In this document: positions 1 to 8,956 of the stretch, piece by piece
Layout of the letters: the number at the start of each line of letters is the position of its first letter
How positions within the stretch are numbered: the first letter of the stretch is position 1
Translations under genes and position numbers: made by a program
NCBI GenBank assembly: GCA_009839635.1
Contig: VXPJ01000146.1
Location: forward strand, 1 to 31,609
Direction: 5' to 3'
DNA length: 31,609 bases
Origin: Pseudomonadota bacterium
GTDB taxonomy: Bacteria > Pseudomonadota > Gammaproteobacteria > UBA4575
The notes under the pieces: generated by a model
Told to the model about the DNA's origin: nothing
What the model saw: only the letters and a program-made list of their open reading frames with translations
The model's database searches: none

Positions 1-971
1 TTTTCAAGGACTTTCATGCCTTTTTCATAGTCATTGCTGTGCACGGTAAAGGTGAAGTCCGTGGTCTCGTCCGAACCCACATTTTGTACAATCATGTCCA
101 CTTCGATGTTCTCATCGGCAATCGGCCCCAGAATATGGGCAGCCACACCCGGCCGGTCAGGCACCCCCTTGATTGTCAACTGGGCCTCATCTCGATTGAA
201 GGCTATGCCTGATACAAGCGGGTCTTCCATGCTGTCGTCCTCCAGGGTTATAAGGGTACCGGGTCCCTCTGAAAAAGTGGAAAGCACACGCAGTGGGACA
301 TCATACTTGCCGGCAAATTCCACTGCACGGATTTGCAGCACCTTGGAGCCAAGGCTGGCCATCTCCAGCATCTCCTCAAACGTGATGCAGTCCAGCCGCC
401 TCGCATTGGGCTCAACCCGAGGGTCGGTTGTATAGACCCCGTCCACATCGGTGTAGATCTGGCATTCATCGGCCTTGATCGCCGCGGCCACTGCCACAGC
501 AGTCGTATCCGAGCCGCCCCGTCCCAGCGTGGTGATGTTGCCTTCGTCATCCACGCCCTGGAAGCCTGCCACCACCACCACTTTCCCTGCATCCAGCGCA
601 CGGTGAAGGCGCGAGGCATCGATATTCTGGATACGGGCCTTGTTGAACATGTTGTCGGTGCGGATGTTGAGCTGTGCACCCGTGGATGAGACCGCGGCAC
701 AGTTACGCCTCTGCAGGGCCATGGCCAGCAGCGCGATGGTCACCTGCTCACCGGTAGACAGCAGCACGTCGAGTTCACGCCCGTAGGCCACCTGTCCCTG
801 CACCTCGTTGGCCAGTCCCATCAGGCGATTGGTTTCACCACTCATGGCAGAAACAACCACGACCACCTTGTGTCCCTGATTTTTGCTCGCGATCACCTTT
901 TCGGCCACGGCCTCGATGCGTTCGATCGAGCCGACCGAGGTGCCGCCATACTTTTGTACTATCAAGGCCAT
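1..971 (-). CDS. lysC: Aspartokinase (aspartate kinase), 3' end cut by window
   Basis: Phosphorylates L-aspartate with ATP, the first step towards lysine, threonine, methionine and diaminopimelate; cytoplasmic. The minus-strand reading frame opens with ATG at 971-969 and the N-terminus reads MALIVQKYGGTSVGS, the KYGGTS nucleotide-binding signature of the family. About 323 codons are present without a stop; family members are about 400-410 residues, so roughly the last 85 residues lie beyond the window. The kinase domain fills about residues 1-240 (GRGGSDTTA and TDVDGVYTTDPR are visible), and the ACT regulatory region starts near residue 260 (LTIKGVPDRPGVAA). It lies 79 bases downstream of alaS on the same strand, the usual alaS-lysC order; csrA often follows in relatives but would be off the window. 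The family assignment is firm; which amino acid inhibits it cannot be told. Confidence 0.95.
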   Translation of the reverse strand, partial: MALIVQKYGGTSVGSIERIEAVAEKVIASKNQGHKVVVVVSAMSGETNRLMGLANEVQGQVAYGRELDVLLSTGEQVTIALLAMALQRRNCAAVSSTGAQLNIRTDNMFNKARIQNIDASRLHRALDAGKVVVVAGFQGVDDEGNITTLGRGGSDTTAVAVAAAIKADECQIYTDVDGVYTTDPRVEPNARRLDCITFEEMLEMASLGSKVLQIRAVEFAGKYDVPLRVLSTFSEGPGTLITLEDDSMEDPLVSGIAFNRDEAQLTIKGVPDRPGVAAHILGPIADENIEVDMIVQNVGSDETTDFTFTVHSNDYEKGMKVLE

Positions 972-1050
972 AGGTTCAATCCCTGTTCACTCGTGGAGGT
1001 GTTTTGATGAATCTTAGCACGCCCGGTTGTGCGCGCCGCGATGGGTGTCA

Positions 1051-3651
1051 TTACTGCAGGGAGTTCCGCACCCAGTCCGGCACGGACTCAAGTGCCGCTG
1101 CAAGCCTGTCCGGCTGGTTGCCGCCCGCCTGGGCCATGTCATCACGCCCGCCGCCCTTGCCGCCAACCTGCTTGGCAACGGCATTGACGAGTTCACCCGC
1201 TTTGATTCGATGCACCTGGTTGCGGGTAACCCCGGCGACGAGGCTGACTCTCGAATCCCGGGCCGTGCCCAGCACGATGGCAGCACTTCCGAGCTTGTCC
1301 TTCAACTGATCCACCGTCTCGCGCAGGGATTTGGGATCAGCCCCTTCCACCACGCAGGCCAGCACCTGGATGCCTTCTACCTCCACGGCCTGATCGGCGA
1401 GACCACTCCCGGTCTGCGACATCACCCGTGACTTGAGCCGGTCCAGCTCTTTTTGCAGTGTCCTGTTGCGCTCCAGCAATTGGCCGACCTTGGCCTTGGC
1501 TTCCGACCTGGAACTCTTCATCAGTCCGGCAATGTCGGATAGCTGCTCCTGGTTCTCGCGAATCCACTCCAGCGCACCATCACCGGTGAGCGCTTCAATG
1601 CGCCGCACCCCGGATGCGATCCCGGACTCCGAGATGATCTTGAATACACCAATATCCCCTGCCCGGCTCACGTGCGTACCACCGCACAACTCCATGGAGA
1701 AATCACCGATGGTCAGGACACGCACCTCGTCTGCGTATTTTTCCCCGAACAGGGCCAGAGCGCCCGCATGCAGGGCCTGGTCCTTCGGCATGATTTTCGC
1801 AGTTGCCTCGGTATTCAACCGGATCTGGCGGTTGACCAGATCCTCGATTCGCCGCAACTCGGTTTCATCGAGCGGGGTGTCGTGCGAGAAATCGAAGCGC
1901 AGGCGATCCGGTGCCACCAAGGAACCCTTTTGCTCGACGTGGTCGCCCAGCACTTCACGCAAGGCGGCATGCATCAGGTGCGTGGCCGAGTGATTCAGCA
2001 CGGTTGCCTGCCTGCGTTCTGTTGCAACCTTCGCACGCACGGTGTTACCCAGCACAAGACGACCGGATGCGAGGGTGCCGTAATGAACATGGGCATCGCC
2101 TTGCTGCTGGGTATCGGCGACTTCAAACACCGCCTGTTCGCATTCCAGCGTGCCCTGGTCACCCACCTGCCCTCCGGATTCTGCATAAAACGGGGTCTTC
2201 TCCAAGATGATGCCCCCCGACTGGCCTTGCGAGATTTCCTGGACAGGCTCGTGGTCCACGAAGATCTCCTGCACGGTAGCTTCAGCGTGCATACTCTCGT
2301 AGCCGGTGAACTCGGTGGAGGTCGACACCGCCAGCGCGGCATCGTATTCGACGTCAAAGCGGCTTGCGAGCCTGCCCCGTTCGCGCTGGGCCTGCATATG
2401 CTTCTCAAACCCCGCGGTATCGATCTTCAGGTGTTGCTCGCGGGCAAAGTCGGCGGTCAGGTCACTGGGAAACCCGTAGGTATCGTACAGCTTGAACACC
2501 GTTTCACCGGGGAGGGTATCCTCTGTGAGCTTTGTGATCTCCTCATGCAGGATTCGCATGCCCTGGGCCAGCGTGTCACCGAAACGCTGCTCCTCGCGGT
2601 GAAGCACGTCCTGCACGCGCTCCTGTGCACCGGCAAGTTCCGGGCAGGCTTCGCCCAGGCTGTCCACGAGCGGCTGCACCAGCCGATAGAAGAACGGCTC
2701 TTCGATGCCGAGCTTGTGGCCGTGGCGTGCGGCACGGCGGATGATGCGCCGCAAAACATAGCCCCGGCCCTCGTTCGAGGGCAGCACACCATCGACAATC
2801 ATGAAGGCGCAGGCGCGGATGTGGTCCGCCACCACGCGAAGTGAAGGCTGGCCGGCATCGTCCACCCGGGCAATGTCCGCCGCATGGGCAATGATGCCGG
2901 TGAACAGGTCGGTGTCGTAGTTACTCGTGACACCCTGCAGGATGGTACTCAGGCGCTCAAGACCCATGCCGGTATCCACGGAAGGCTTGGGCAAATCGGT
3001 GAGCTTCCCTTTGGCATCGCGCTCATACTGCATGAACACCAGGTTCCATACCTCCACGTACCGATCCCCGTCCTGATCCGCAGTCCCGGGCGGCCCCCCG
3101 GCTATGCTTTCACCGAAATCATAGAAGATCTCCGTGCATGGCCCGCAGGGGCCTGTATCTCCCATGGCCCAGAAGTTGTCGGTCGCGCCGATCCGTGCGA
3201 ACCGCTCTGCACTGACACCGATGTCATTCAGCCAGATGTCGGCCGCCTGCTCATCCTCCTCATAGACCGTGACCCAAAGGCGTTCCTCGGGGAGTTCGAC
3301 CACCCGCGTCAGGAAATCCCAGGCATAATGGATCGCCTCGCGCTTGAAGTAATCCCCGAAACTGAAGTTACCCAGCATCTCGAAAAACGTGTGATGCCTT
3401 GCGGTATAGCCGACATTCTCAAGATCGTTGTGCTTGCCCCCGGCCCTGAGACAGCGCTGGCTGGTCGTGGCCCGGGTGTAGCCCGGGGACTCCTTGCCGA
3501 GAAAGACATCCTTGAACTGCACCATGCCGGCGTTGGTGAACAGCAGGGAGGGGTCGTTTGCAGGCACCAGCGGACCGGACGGCACCACGGTATGGCCGTG
3601 CTGCTCGAAGAATTGTAAAAACGCGTTGCGAATTTCCGCGCTGTGTTCCAT
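1051..3651 (-). CDS. alaS: Alanyl-tRNA synthetase
   Basis: Charges tRNA-Ala with alanine and clears mischarged Ser/Gly-tRNA-Ala. I chose ATG at 3651 (866 residues, MEHSAEIRNAF...), which aligns with the usual start and has AGGG just upstream; a GTG two codons earlier (3657) is the alternative. The class II catalytic core is at the N-terminus (LLFTNAGMVQFKDVFLG and RCLRAGGKHNDLENVG). The editing domain carries both zinc-site motifs: HSATH with His554 and His558, and CGGTH at 656-660. The C-terminal region after residue 700 has the heptad-rich stretch and the C-Ala domain with a Gly-rich GGKGGGR. Length and motifs are complete. The gene follows recX by 26 bases, so the order recA-recX-alaS-lysC is conserved and co-transcription is likely. 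Large plus-strand frames opposite this gene are by-products of GC-rich codon usage. Confidence 0.98.
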   Translation of the reverse strand: MEHSAEIRNAFLQFFEQHGHTVVPSGPLVPANDPSLLFTNAGMVQFKDVFLGKESPGYTRATTSQRCLRAGGKHNDLENVGYTARHHTFFEMLGNFSFGDYFKREAIHYAWDFLTRVVELPEERLWVTVYEEDEQAADIWLNDIGVSAERFARIGATDNFWAMGDTGPCGPCTEIFYDFGESIAGGPPGTADQDGDRYVEVWNLVFMQYERDAKGKLTDLPKPSVDTGMGLERLSTILQGVTSNYDTDLFTGIIAHAADIARVDDAGQPSLRVVADHIRACAFMIVDGVLPSNEGRGYVLRRIIRRAARHGHKLGIEEPFFYRLVQPLVDSLGEACPELAGAQERVQDVLHREEQRFGDTLAQGMRILHEEITKLTEDTLPGETVFKLYDTYGFPSDLTADFAREQHLKIDTAGFEKHMQAQRERGRLASRFDVEYDAALAVSTSTEFTGYESMHAEATVQEIFVDHEPVQEISQGQSGGIILEKTPFYAESGGQVGDQGTLECEQAVFEVADTQQQGDAHVHYGTLASGRLVLGNTVRAKVATERRQATVLNHSATHLMHAALREVLGDHVEQKGSLVAPDRLRFDFSHDTPLDETELRRIEDLVNRQIRLNTEATAKIMPKDQALHAGALALFGEKYADEVRVLTIGDFSMELCGGTHVSRAGDIGVFKIISESGIASGVRRIEALTGDGALEWIRENQEQLSDIAGLMKSSRSEAKAKVGQLLERNRTLQKELDRLKSRVMSQTGSGLADQAVEVEGIQVLACVVEGADPKSLRETVDQLKDKLGSAAIVLGTARDSRVSLVAGVTRNQVHRIKAGELVNAVAKQVGGKGGGRDDMAQAGGNQPDRLAAALESVPDWVRNSLQ

Positions 3652-3677
3652 GTCCACCCTGCCTCGTGGAGTCGTTC

Positions 3678-4205
3678 CTATGCTCCAGCGCCGGACGCTG
3701 TTTCAGCCCGCTCAAATCGTACAAAGGTCTGGCGGATTATATCACCGGTGAATCCGCGGTTTTGCAGGTAGCGCATGCGCCGGGCCCGCTCTTTCGCGCT
3801 TCCCACCCGGGGGTCCTTGAACTTTTTCCCGTATTCCTGGCAGGCCAGCTGCAGCCACTGCGGATCATTGAAGTCGACGTGTGTGTTCACCAGGGATTCG
3901 GTGACACCGCGTGCCTGCAATTCCTGACGGATACGCAGCGGCCCGAAGCCGCGTCGCGTGCGCGAATAGACATAGCTTTCGGCAAAGCGCGCATCGCTTT
4001 GCAGGCCTTCTCGCTGCAGGTCGTCCAGCAGGGGGTTGATTTCGGCGGCCGGGAATTCCCTCGCTTCGAGTTTCCCTGCCAGCTCAAGACGCGTGTGTTC
4101 CCGTCTTGACAGCAGTCCAAGTGCCGTATCGCGTATGGAACGCTCAGGCTTCAGTGGCTTCCGCCTCTTCTGCTTCTTCGGACTCCGGATGTACTTTGCC
4201 GGCAT
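3678..4205 (-). CDS. recX: Regulatory protein RecX
   Basis: RecX binds RecA filaments and modulates, mostly inhibits, RecA recombinase and co-protease activity. The 175-residue frame has the compact all-helical RecX repeats, with recognisable blocks such as SRREHTRLELAGKL, YVYSRTRRGFGPLRIRQEL and ARRMRYLQNRGFTGDIIR. The first in-frame ATG (4205) lies 62 bases inside the end of recA, and no clear Shine-Dalgarno precedes it. A CTG at 4154 with the purine-rich run AGAGGCGG upstream is a possible later start, because homology to the family only becomes convincing from about residue 21. Either way recX overlaps or nearly touches the recA stop at 4144, so translational coupling to recA is expected. 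Identity is firm; the start is uncertain. Confidence 0.9.
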   Translation of the reverse strand: MPAKYIRSPKKQKRRKPLKPERSIRDTALGLLSRREHTRLELAGKLEAREFPAAEINPLLDDLQREGLQSDARFAESYVYSRTRRGFGPLRIRQELQARGVTESLVNTHVDFNDPQWLQLACQEYGKKFKDPRVGSAKERARRMRYLQNRGFTGDIIRQTFVRFERAETASGAGA

Positions 4206-5193
4206 GTGGCATCAGTTTTTCACGCAGGCTGGCCTCGATCTCGCTCGCCACCTCGGGATGCTCTTTCAGCCAGGCACGTGAATTTTCCTTGCCCTGGCCG
4301 ATGCGCTCTCCATTGTAGCTGTACCAGGCCCCGGCCTTGTCGACGATGCCGTTTTGAACGCCCATGTCGATGATCTCGCCCATGCGCGAGATGCCTTCAC
4401 CGTAGAGGATCTCGAATTCCGCCTTCTTGAACGGGGGCGCGAGCTTGTTCTTGACGACCTTGACCCGGGTGTCATTGCCGAGAACCTCATCGCCCTGCTT
4501 GATCGCACCGATGCGGCGGATGTCGAGGCGTACCGAGGCATAGAACTTCAGCGCATTGCCGCCGGTAGTGGTCTCGGGATTGCCGAACATGACGCCCAGC
4601 TTCATACGAATCTGGTTGATGAAGATGACCATGGTATTGGACCGCTTGATGTTGCCGGTCAGCTTGCGCAAGGCCTGTGACATGAGCCGGGCTTGCAGGC
4701 CCATGTGCGAGTCGCCCATATCGCCCTCGATCTCGGCGCGCGGGGTCAGCGCGGCCACCGAATCAACCACGACGATGCTGACCGCCCCGGAGCGCACCAG
4801 CATGTCCGTGATCTCCAGGGCCTGCTCACCAGTATCGGGCTGAGAGATCAGCAAGTCATCCACGTTGACGCCTATTTTTTCCGCATACACAGGGTCCAGG
4901 GCATGCTCGGCATCGACGAATGCGGCAATCCCTCCCTGTTTCTGGCATTCAGCAACCACCTGTAGCGTCAGGGTCGTCTTGCCCGACGACTCCGGTCCAT
5001 AGATTTCCGTGACCCTGCCCTTGGGCAGGCCACCGATTCCGAGGGCAACATCCAGAGCCAGCGAGCCGGTCGAGATCACATCGATGTCGCGCGTGGCAGA
5101 GGAGTCTCCAAGGCGCATGACCGTGCCCTTGCCGAACTGCCTCTCGATCTGACCTAGCGCTGCATCAAGTGCCTTTTTGCGATTTTCGTCCAC
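4144..5193 (-). CDS. recA: RecA recombinase
   Basis: ATP-dependent DNA strand-exchange protein and co-protease for LexA in the SOS response. The protein has 349 residues. Walker A is GPESSGKTT at residues 66-74, followed by the Glu-bearing FVDAEHALDP; the Walker B strand is VSIVVVDSVAAL, and the L1/L2 DNA-binding loops lie in EIEGDMGDSHMGLQARLMSQ and in the segment around NQIRMKLGVMFGNPETTTGG. The C-terminal tail is strongly acidic (PESEEAEEAEATEA), as in other RecA proteins, where it restrains activity. The start is GTG at 5193-5191, fixed by a good Shine-Dalgarno (AGAGGTGA at about 5197-5204). It heads the run recA-recX-alaS-lysC, with cinA 172 bases upstream on the same strand. I do not find a canonical CTG-N10-CAG LexA operator in that 172-base gap. 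Confidence 0.99.
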   Translation of the reverse strand: MDENRKKALDAALGQIERQFGKGTVMRLGDSSATRDIDVISTGSLALDVALGIGGLPKGRVTEIYGPESSGKTTLTLQVVAECQKQGGIAAFVDAEHALDPVYAEKIGVNVDDLLISQPDTGEQALEITDMLVRSGAVSIVVVDSVAALTPRAEIEGDMGDSHMGLQARLMSQALRKLTGNIKRSNTMVIFINQIRMKLGVMFGNPETTTGGNALKFYASVRLDIRRIGAIKQGDEVLGNDTRVKVVKNKLAPPFKKAEFEILYGEGISRMGEIIDMGVQNGIVDKAGAWYSYNGERIGQGKENSRAWLKEHPEVASEIEASLREKLMPHAGKVHPESEEAEEAEATEA

Positions 5194-5196
5194 TAC

Positions 5197-5204
5197 TCAC
5201 CTCT
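5197..5204 (-). promoter_or_regulatory. Ribosome binding site deciding the recA GTG start
   Basis: On the minus strand AGAGGTGA lies about 4 bases before GTG at 5193. No ATG in frame gives a full-length RecA N-terminus, so this site supports the GTG start. Confidence 0.7.
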
Positions 5205-5365
5205 GACTTCAAATAAAAACCTGTTGATCAAGTTGCCTGGAACTGCCGTACGAAATAAGGGGTATTTTCCACCCTGTCCAGTATGTATCGTTAGCGTTGC
5301 CACCTTATCATACCGGGATGCCTCTGCACGCGAAACTTCCGGCACATGCACCGGTCCGGTTTGTA

Positions 5366-5869
5366 TCATCCGCCGGGGCAGTGCTCCATCAAAAGGGCAA
5401 GTGCCAGACTCGCACTTTGCTCTCGAACGGTATCGCGATCTCCTTCGAACACGCGATGTGCCGTAACGACCGGCCAATTACGCCGGGCGATGCCGATGTA
5501 CACCGTGCCGACCGGTTTTGATGTACTGCCGCCGTCCGGTCCTGCAATCCCGGTCACAGACACGGCCAGGTCCACGCCACTGACACCCAGGGCACCACTT
5601 GCCATCTGTTCTGCCACCTGCGGGCTCACGGCACCATGAATTTCCAGCGCCTGCGGTGCGACCTGGAGCAAATTGACCTTGGCAGCGTTGCTGTAGGTGA
5701 CAAAGCCGCATTCGAACCAGTTGGAACTACCGGACAGCGTGGTCATCCACTCGGCCAGCAGTCCCCCGGTGCAGGATTCCGCGGTGGCCAATCTAAGTCC
5801 GCGGTCTGTCATCTGCCCTGCAAACGCTTGCAGCAAGGTTCGGGTCTCGGGTGAGGGTGATTGGGTCAT
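5366..5869 (-). CDS. pncC: Nicotinamide-nucleotide amidase (CinA C-terminal domain family, PncC)
   Basis: Members of this family deamidate nicotinamide mononucleotide to nicotinate mononucleotide for NAD salvage. The 167-residue protein is the stand-alone CinA C-terminal domain without the N-terminal COG1058 part. Diagnostic motifs are LATAESCTGGLL (catalytic Ser32 in the AESCTGG loop), VTYSNAAK, GAVSPQVAEQMA, VTGIAGPDGGS and KPVGTVYIG. The length matches the E. coli-type PncC (about 165). It sits immediately upstream of recA on the same strand, the classic cinA-recA arrangement, and diverges from mutS across 49 bases. Some databases would call it CinA family protein or competence/damage-inducible protein; a role in competence is not supported by anything in the sequence. 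Family and likely activity are well supported. Confidence 0.93.
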   Translation of the reverse strand: MTQSPSPETRTLLQAFAGQMTDRGLRLATAESCTGGLLAEWMTTLSGSSNWFECGFVTYSNAAKVNLLQVAPQALEIHGAVSPQVAEQMASGALGVSGVDLAVSVTGIAGPDGGSTSKPVGTVYIGIARRNWPVVTAHRVFEGDRDTVREQSASLALALLMEHCPGG

Positions 5870-5918
5870 GGAGCCATTTTATGCTGTCTAATTTTCTATT
5901 CTTGGTTAGACTTTTGTC

Positions 5919-8486
5919 ATGATCGCACGCTCCCCCGTGAAACACACCCCCATGATGCAGCAGTACCTGCGCATCAAGGCCGAGCACCCGGACATGCTGC
6001 TGTTCTACCGCATGGGTGATTTCTTCGAACTGTTCTTCGAGGACGCCATCCATGCCGCAAAGCTGCTGGATTTGACCCTGACTTCACGAAACAAGAATGC
6101 TGCCGACGAGGTTCCCATGGCCGGTGTGCCCGTGCATGCCGTCGAAAACTACCTGATCAAGCTGCTACGCCGGGGCGAGTCGGTGGTGATCTGCGACCAG
6201 GTTGGCGACCCGGCCGACAGCAAGGGGCTGGTAGAACGCAAGGTAACCCGGATCATCACGCCCGGCACGGTGACCGAGAGCCAGTTGCTCGAACACAACC
6301 GGGAAAACTACCTGCTGGCCGTATGTCCGACCGGGGATGCCGCAGGACTGGCCTACCTCGACCTCAGCACCGGCAAGTTCATCGTGCAGACCTGCCCCGA
6401 CACAGCGCAGCTTGATGGTGAGATCGAGCGCATCCAGCCCGCCGAGGTGCTGCTGCCCGAAGATGCCGAGTTCGTGATGAAAAACGGAATTGCATGCAGG
6501 CGCCTGCCGGTCTGGCACTTCGAAGCCGAGAGTGCGGTCACGGCCCTGTGCAAGCAGTTCGGAGTGCATGACCTCGGCGGCTATGGATGCAAAGAACAGC
6601 CCCTTGCCATTGCCGCTGCCGGGGCCTTGCTCCAGTACGTCAAGGATACCCAGAAATCCACCCTGCCCCACATCGATGGGTTGCAGCTGTACAAGGATGA
6701 CGAGTACCTGCAGATTGACAGCGTATCGAGGGCCAACCTGGAGATCGAGCAATCCACGCGCGGACAAAAGACGCACAGTCTCATCGGTGTACTAGATCGC
6801 AGCGTATCGACCATGGGCGCACGCCTTTTGCGTGGCTGGTTATGCCAGCCGACCCGCAACCTGGACGTTTTGCAAAAGCGCCTCGCGGCCATCGGGCAGC
6901 TGATCGAATTCAACGAAATCGAGTCTCTGCAGGACAGGCTGCGCGGAGTGAACGACATTGAACGCATCCGAAGCCGCATCGCCTTGCGCACCGCGCAGCC
7001 CCGGGATCTCGATGCCTTGCGCTCTACCCTGGCTGTAGCGCCCGGCATTCAAAAGGCCATCGCGCCTTACAGTGAGGCGTTGCTACAGGAATGCTCGCAC
7101 ATGCTCGATGGGCTGGAGCCACTGACCTCCATTCTGGAGCGCAGCCTGGCCGATGATCCGCCCGCGCTGATCCGAGATGGCGGTGTCATCCGTCCGGGCC
7201 GCGACGAGGAACTGGACCAGTTGCGCAACATGCACACGGATGCCAACCGGTTCCTGCTGGACCTGGAGTTGCGCGAGAAACTCGCTACCCAGATCGCATC
7301 ACTGAAGGTTGCCTACAACCGTGTGCATGGCTACTACATTGAAGTCTCGCGTACTCATGCAGACCAGGTCCCCGAACATTACACGCGCAGGCAGACCCTG
7401 AAGAACACCGAGAGGTATATCACGAGTGAACTGAAAAGATTCGAGGATGAAGTGCTGAGTTCAAAGGAGCGTGCCCTGAAACGGGAGAAATTCCTCTACG
7501 AGCAACTCCTGGATGAACTGATCGGGGAACTGGACACCTTGCGCACCTGTGCACTGGGGCTTTCGCAGCTGGATGCCCTGCTCACGCTTGCAGAACGTGC
7601 CCAGGCTCTGAACTACGTGCGACCGCAATTTACCGACGAAAACCGTATCGATATCAAACAGGGAAGGCATCCGGTCATCGAGCAGGTCCAGGAAGGCCCC
7701 TTCACGGCCAATGATGCCTGCATGGATGACTCGCGCAAGATGCTTATCATCACCGGTCCGAACATGGGCGGCAAATCCACCTACATGCGCCAGATTGCAC
7801 TGATCAGCTGGCTCGCCTATACCGGCAGCTACGTGCCTGCCGAGTCAGCCACCCTGGGTCCGCTGGAGGCCATCTACACACGCATTGGTGCCTCAGACGA
7901 TCTCAGTGCCGGCTACTCCACTTTCATGGTCGAGATGACAGAAGCGGCCAACATCCTCAACAATGCCACCGCATCCAGCCTGGTGCTCATGGATGAGATC
8001 GGACGCGGTACGAGCACCTATGACGGACTTTCCCTAGCCTGGTCCTGTGCCGAGCATCTCAGCACAGTCAACCGCTCCTACAGCCTGTTCGCAACCCATT
8101 ATTTCGAGCTCACGCAGTTGCCGGAGCATTTCGAGAACATCTGCAACGTGCACATCGATGCGGTGGAGCATGGCGACCAGATCATTTTCCTGCACGCCGT
8201 CAAGGAAGGTCCGGCCAACCAGAGCTACGGCCTGCAGGTGGCCCAGCTCGCGGGCATCCCCAAATCGGTGATTGCCGGCGCTAAGCTCAAGCTCAGACAA
8301 CTCGAGCACGCCACGGAGAAATCCACGAAGCCTGTACCTGCTGCGCAGCTGGGACTCAAACTTGAAGAGCGCCTGAACCACCCGATGATCGAATTCCTGG
8401 AAAACGTGGACCCGGATGAGCTGAGTCCCAACGATGCCCTGCAGGTGCTCTACAGGCTCAAGCACCTGGGGCGCGAACAGTCATGA
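5919..8486 (+). CDS. mutS: DNA mismatch repair protein MutS
   Basis: Recognises base mismatches and small loops and recruits MutL. The 855-residue protein has the full bacterial MutS1 layout. The N-terminal mismatch-reading motif FYRMGDFFELF carries the Phe-X-Glu at residues 35-37. The connector, core and clamp follow; the ATPase domain has Walker A GPNMGGKST at 613-621, Walker B MDEIGRGTSTYDG with Asp692-Glu693, and FATHYFELTQLPE. The C-terminus ends in the short MutL-independent tetramerisation-like segment NPDELSPNDALQVLYRLKHL-type (here VDPDELSPNDALQVLY). The start at 5919 matches the usual N-terminus (...HTPMMQQYLR) although no strong Shine-Dalgarno precedes it. fdxA follows on the same strand after 105 bases, an arrangement also known in Pseudomonas. 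Nothing is damaged or missing. Confidence 0.98.
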   Translation: MIARSPVKHTPMMQQYLRIKAEHPDMLLFYRMGDFFELFFEDAIHAAKLLDLTLTSRNKNAADEVPMAGVPVHAVENYLIKLLRRGESVVICDQVGDPADSKGLVERKVTRIITPGTVTESQLLEHNRENYLLAVCPTGDAAGLAYLDLSTGKFIVQTCPDTAQLDGEIERIQPAEVLLPEDAEFVMKNGIACRRLPVWHFEAESAVTALCKQFGVHDLGGYGCKEQPLAIAAAGALLQYVKDTQKSTLPHIDGLQLYKDDEYLQIDSVSRANLEIEQSTRGQKTHSLIGVLDRSVSTMGARLLRGWLCQPTRNLDVLQKRLAAIGQLIEFNEIESLQDRLRGVNDIERIRSRIALRTAQPRDLDALRSTLAVAPGIQKAIAPYSEALLQECSHMLDGLEPLTSILERSLADDPPALIRDGGVIRPGRDEELDQLRNMHTDANRFLLDLELREKLATQIASLKVAYNRVHGYYIEVSRTHADQVPEHYTRRQTLKNTERYITSELKRFEDEVLSSKERALKREKFLYEQLLDELIGELDTLRTCALGLSQLDALLTLAERAQALNYVRPQFTDENRIDIKQGRHPVIEQVQEGPFTANDACMDDSRKMLIITGPNMGGKSTYMRQIALISWLAYTGSYVPAESATLGPLEAIYTRIGASDDLSAGYSTFMVEMTEAANILNNATASSLVLMDEIGRGTSTYDGLSLAWSCAEHLSTVNRSYSLFATHYFELTQLPEHFENICNVHIDAVEHGDQIIFLHAVKEGPANQSYGLQVAQLAGIPKSVIAGAKLKLRQLEHATEKSTKPVPAAQLGLKLEERLNHPMIEFLENVDPDELSPNDALQVLYRLKHLGREQS

Positions 8487-8591
8487 ATGTTCAGCCTTAC
8501 CGCGACCTGCTTCCCTGCCGGGCATATTCTTGAACCTGTTCATATTTGCTACCATGGATGCTCGGTACAGCATTCGCCCGTTCCAGATCCC

Positions 8592-8915
8592 ATGACATTC
8601 GTAGTCACTGAATCCTGCATCAAGTGTAAGTACACGGACTGCGTGGAAGTGTGTCCGGTCGACTGCTTTCATGAGGGGCCGAACATGCTGGTCATCGATC
8701 CCGAAGACTGCATCGACTGCGCCATGTGCGAAACGGAGTGCCCGGTCAATGCCATCTACAGCGAAGAGGACCTGCCTGAATCACAGCAGGAATTCCTGCT
8801 CCTCAACGAACGGCTGTCCCTGAAGTGGCCGGTCCTGGCCACCACCATCCCTGCCCCGGAGGATGCCGGTCAGTGGGAGACCGTGGAGGGCAAACGCCAG
8901 TACCTGGAAGAGTAG
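8592..8915 (+). CDS. fdxA: 7Fe ferredoxin FdxA
   Basis: Small low-potential electron carrier with one [3Fe-4S] and one [4Fe-4S] cluster. From ATG at 8592 the protein has 107 residues beginning MTFVVTESCIKCKYTDC. Cysteines at 9, 12, 17, 21 and 25, followed by 40, 43, 46 and 50, match the ligand pattern of Azotobacter-type ferredoxin I (CxxxxxxC...CxxxCP then CxxCxxCxxxCP), and the long C-terminal extension of about 50 residues is typical. The frame stays open upstream to the mutS stop, but the family start is clearly at 8592. The 105-base spacer could hold its own promoter; I cannot identify one confidently. It converges on cmoB. Confidence 0.96.
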   Translation: MTFVVTESCIKCKYTDCVEVCPVDCFHEGPNMLVIDPEDCIDCAMCETECPVNAIYSEEDLPESQQEFLLLNERLSLKWPVLATTIPAPEDAGQWETVEGKRQYLEE

Positions 8916-8921
8916 TTCATG

Positions 8922-8956
8922 GCCGGCACCGGGTATTGGAATTCAGGCCGGTTTTT
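8922..8956 (+). terminator. Candidate rho-independent terminator after fdxA
   Basis: CCGGC at 8923-8927 can pair with GCCGG at 8947-8951, followed directly by five T (8952-8956). The stem is only 5-6 bp with a 19-base loop, so this is a modest candidate. It overlaps the 3' end of the convergent cmoB gene. Confidence 0.4.

Noticed and set aside
1672..2844. 390-codon plus-strand frame opposite alaS
   Set aside because: Antisense shadow of a complete alanyl-tRNA synthetase; no family resemblance.
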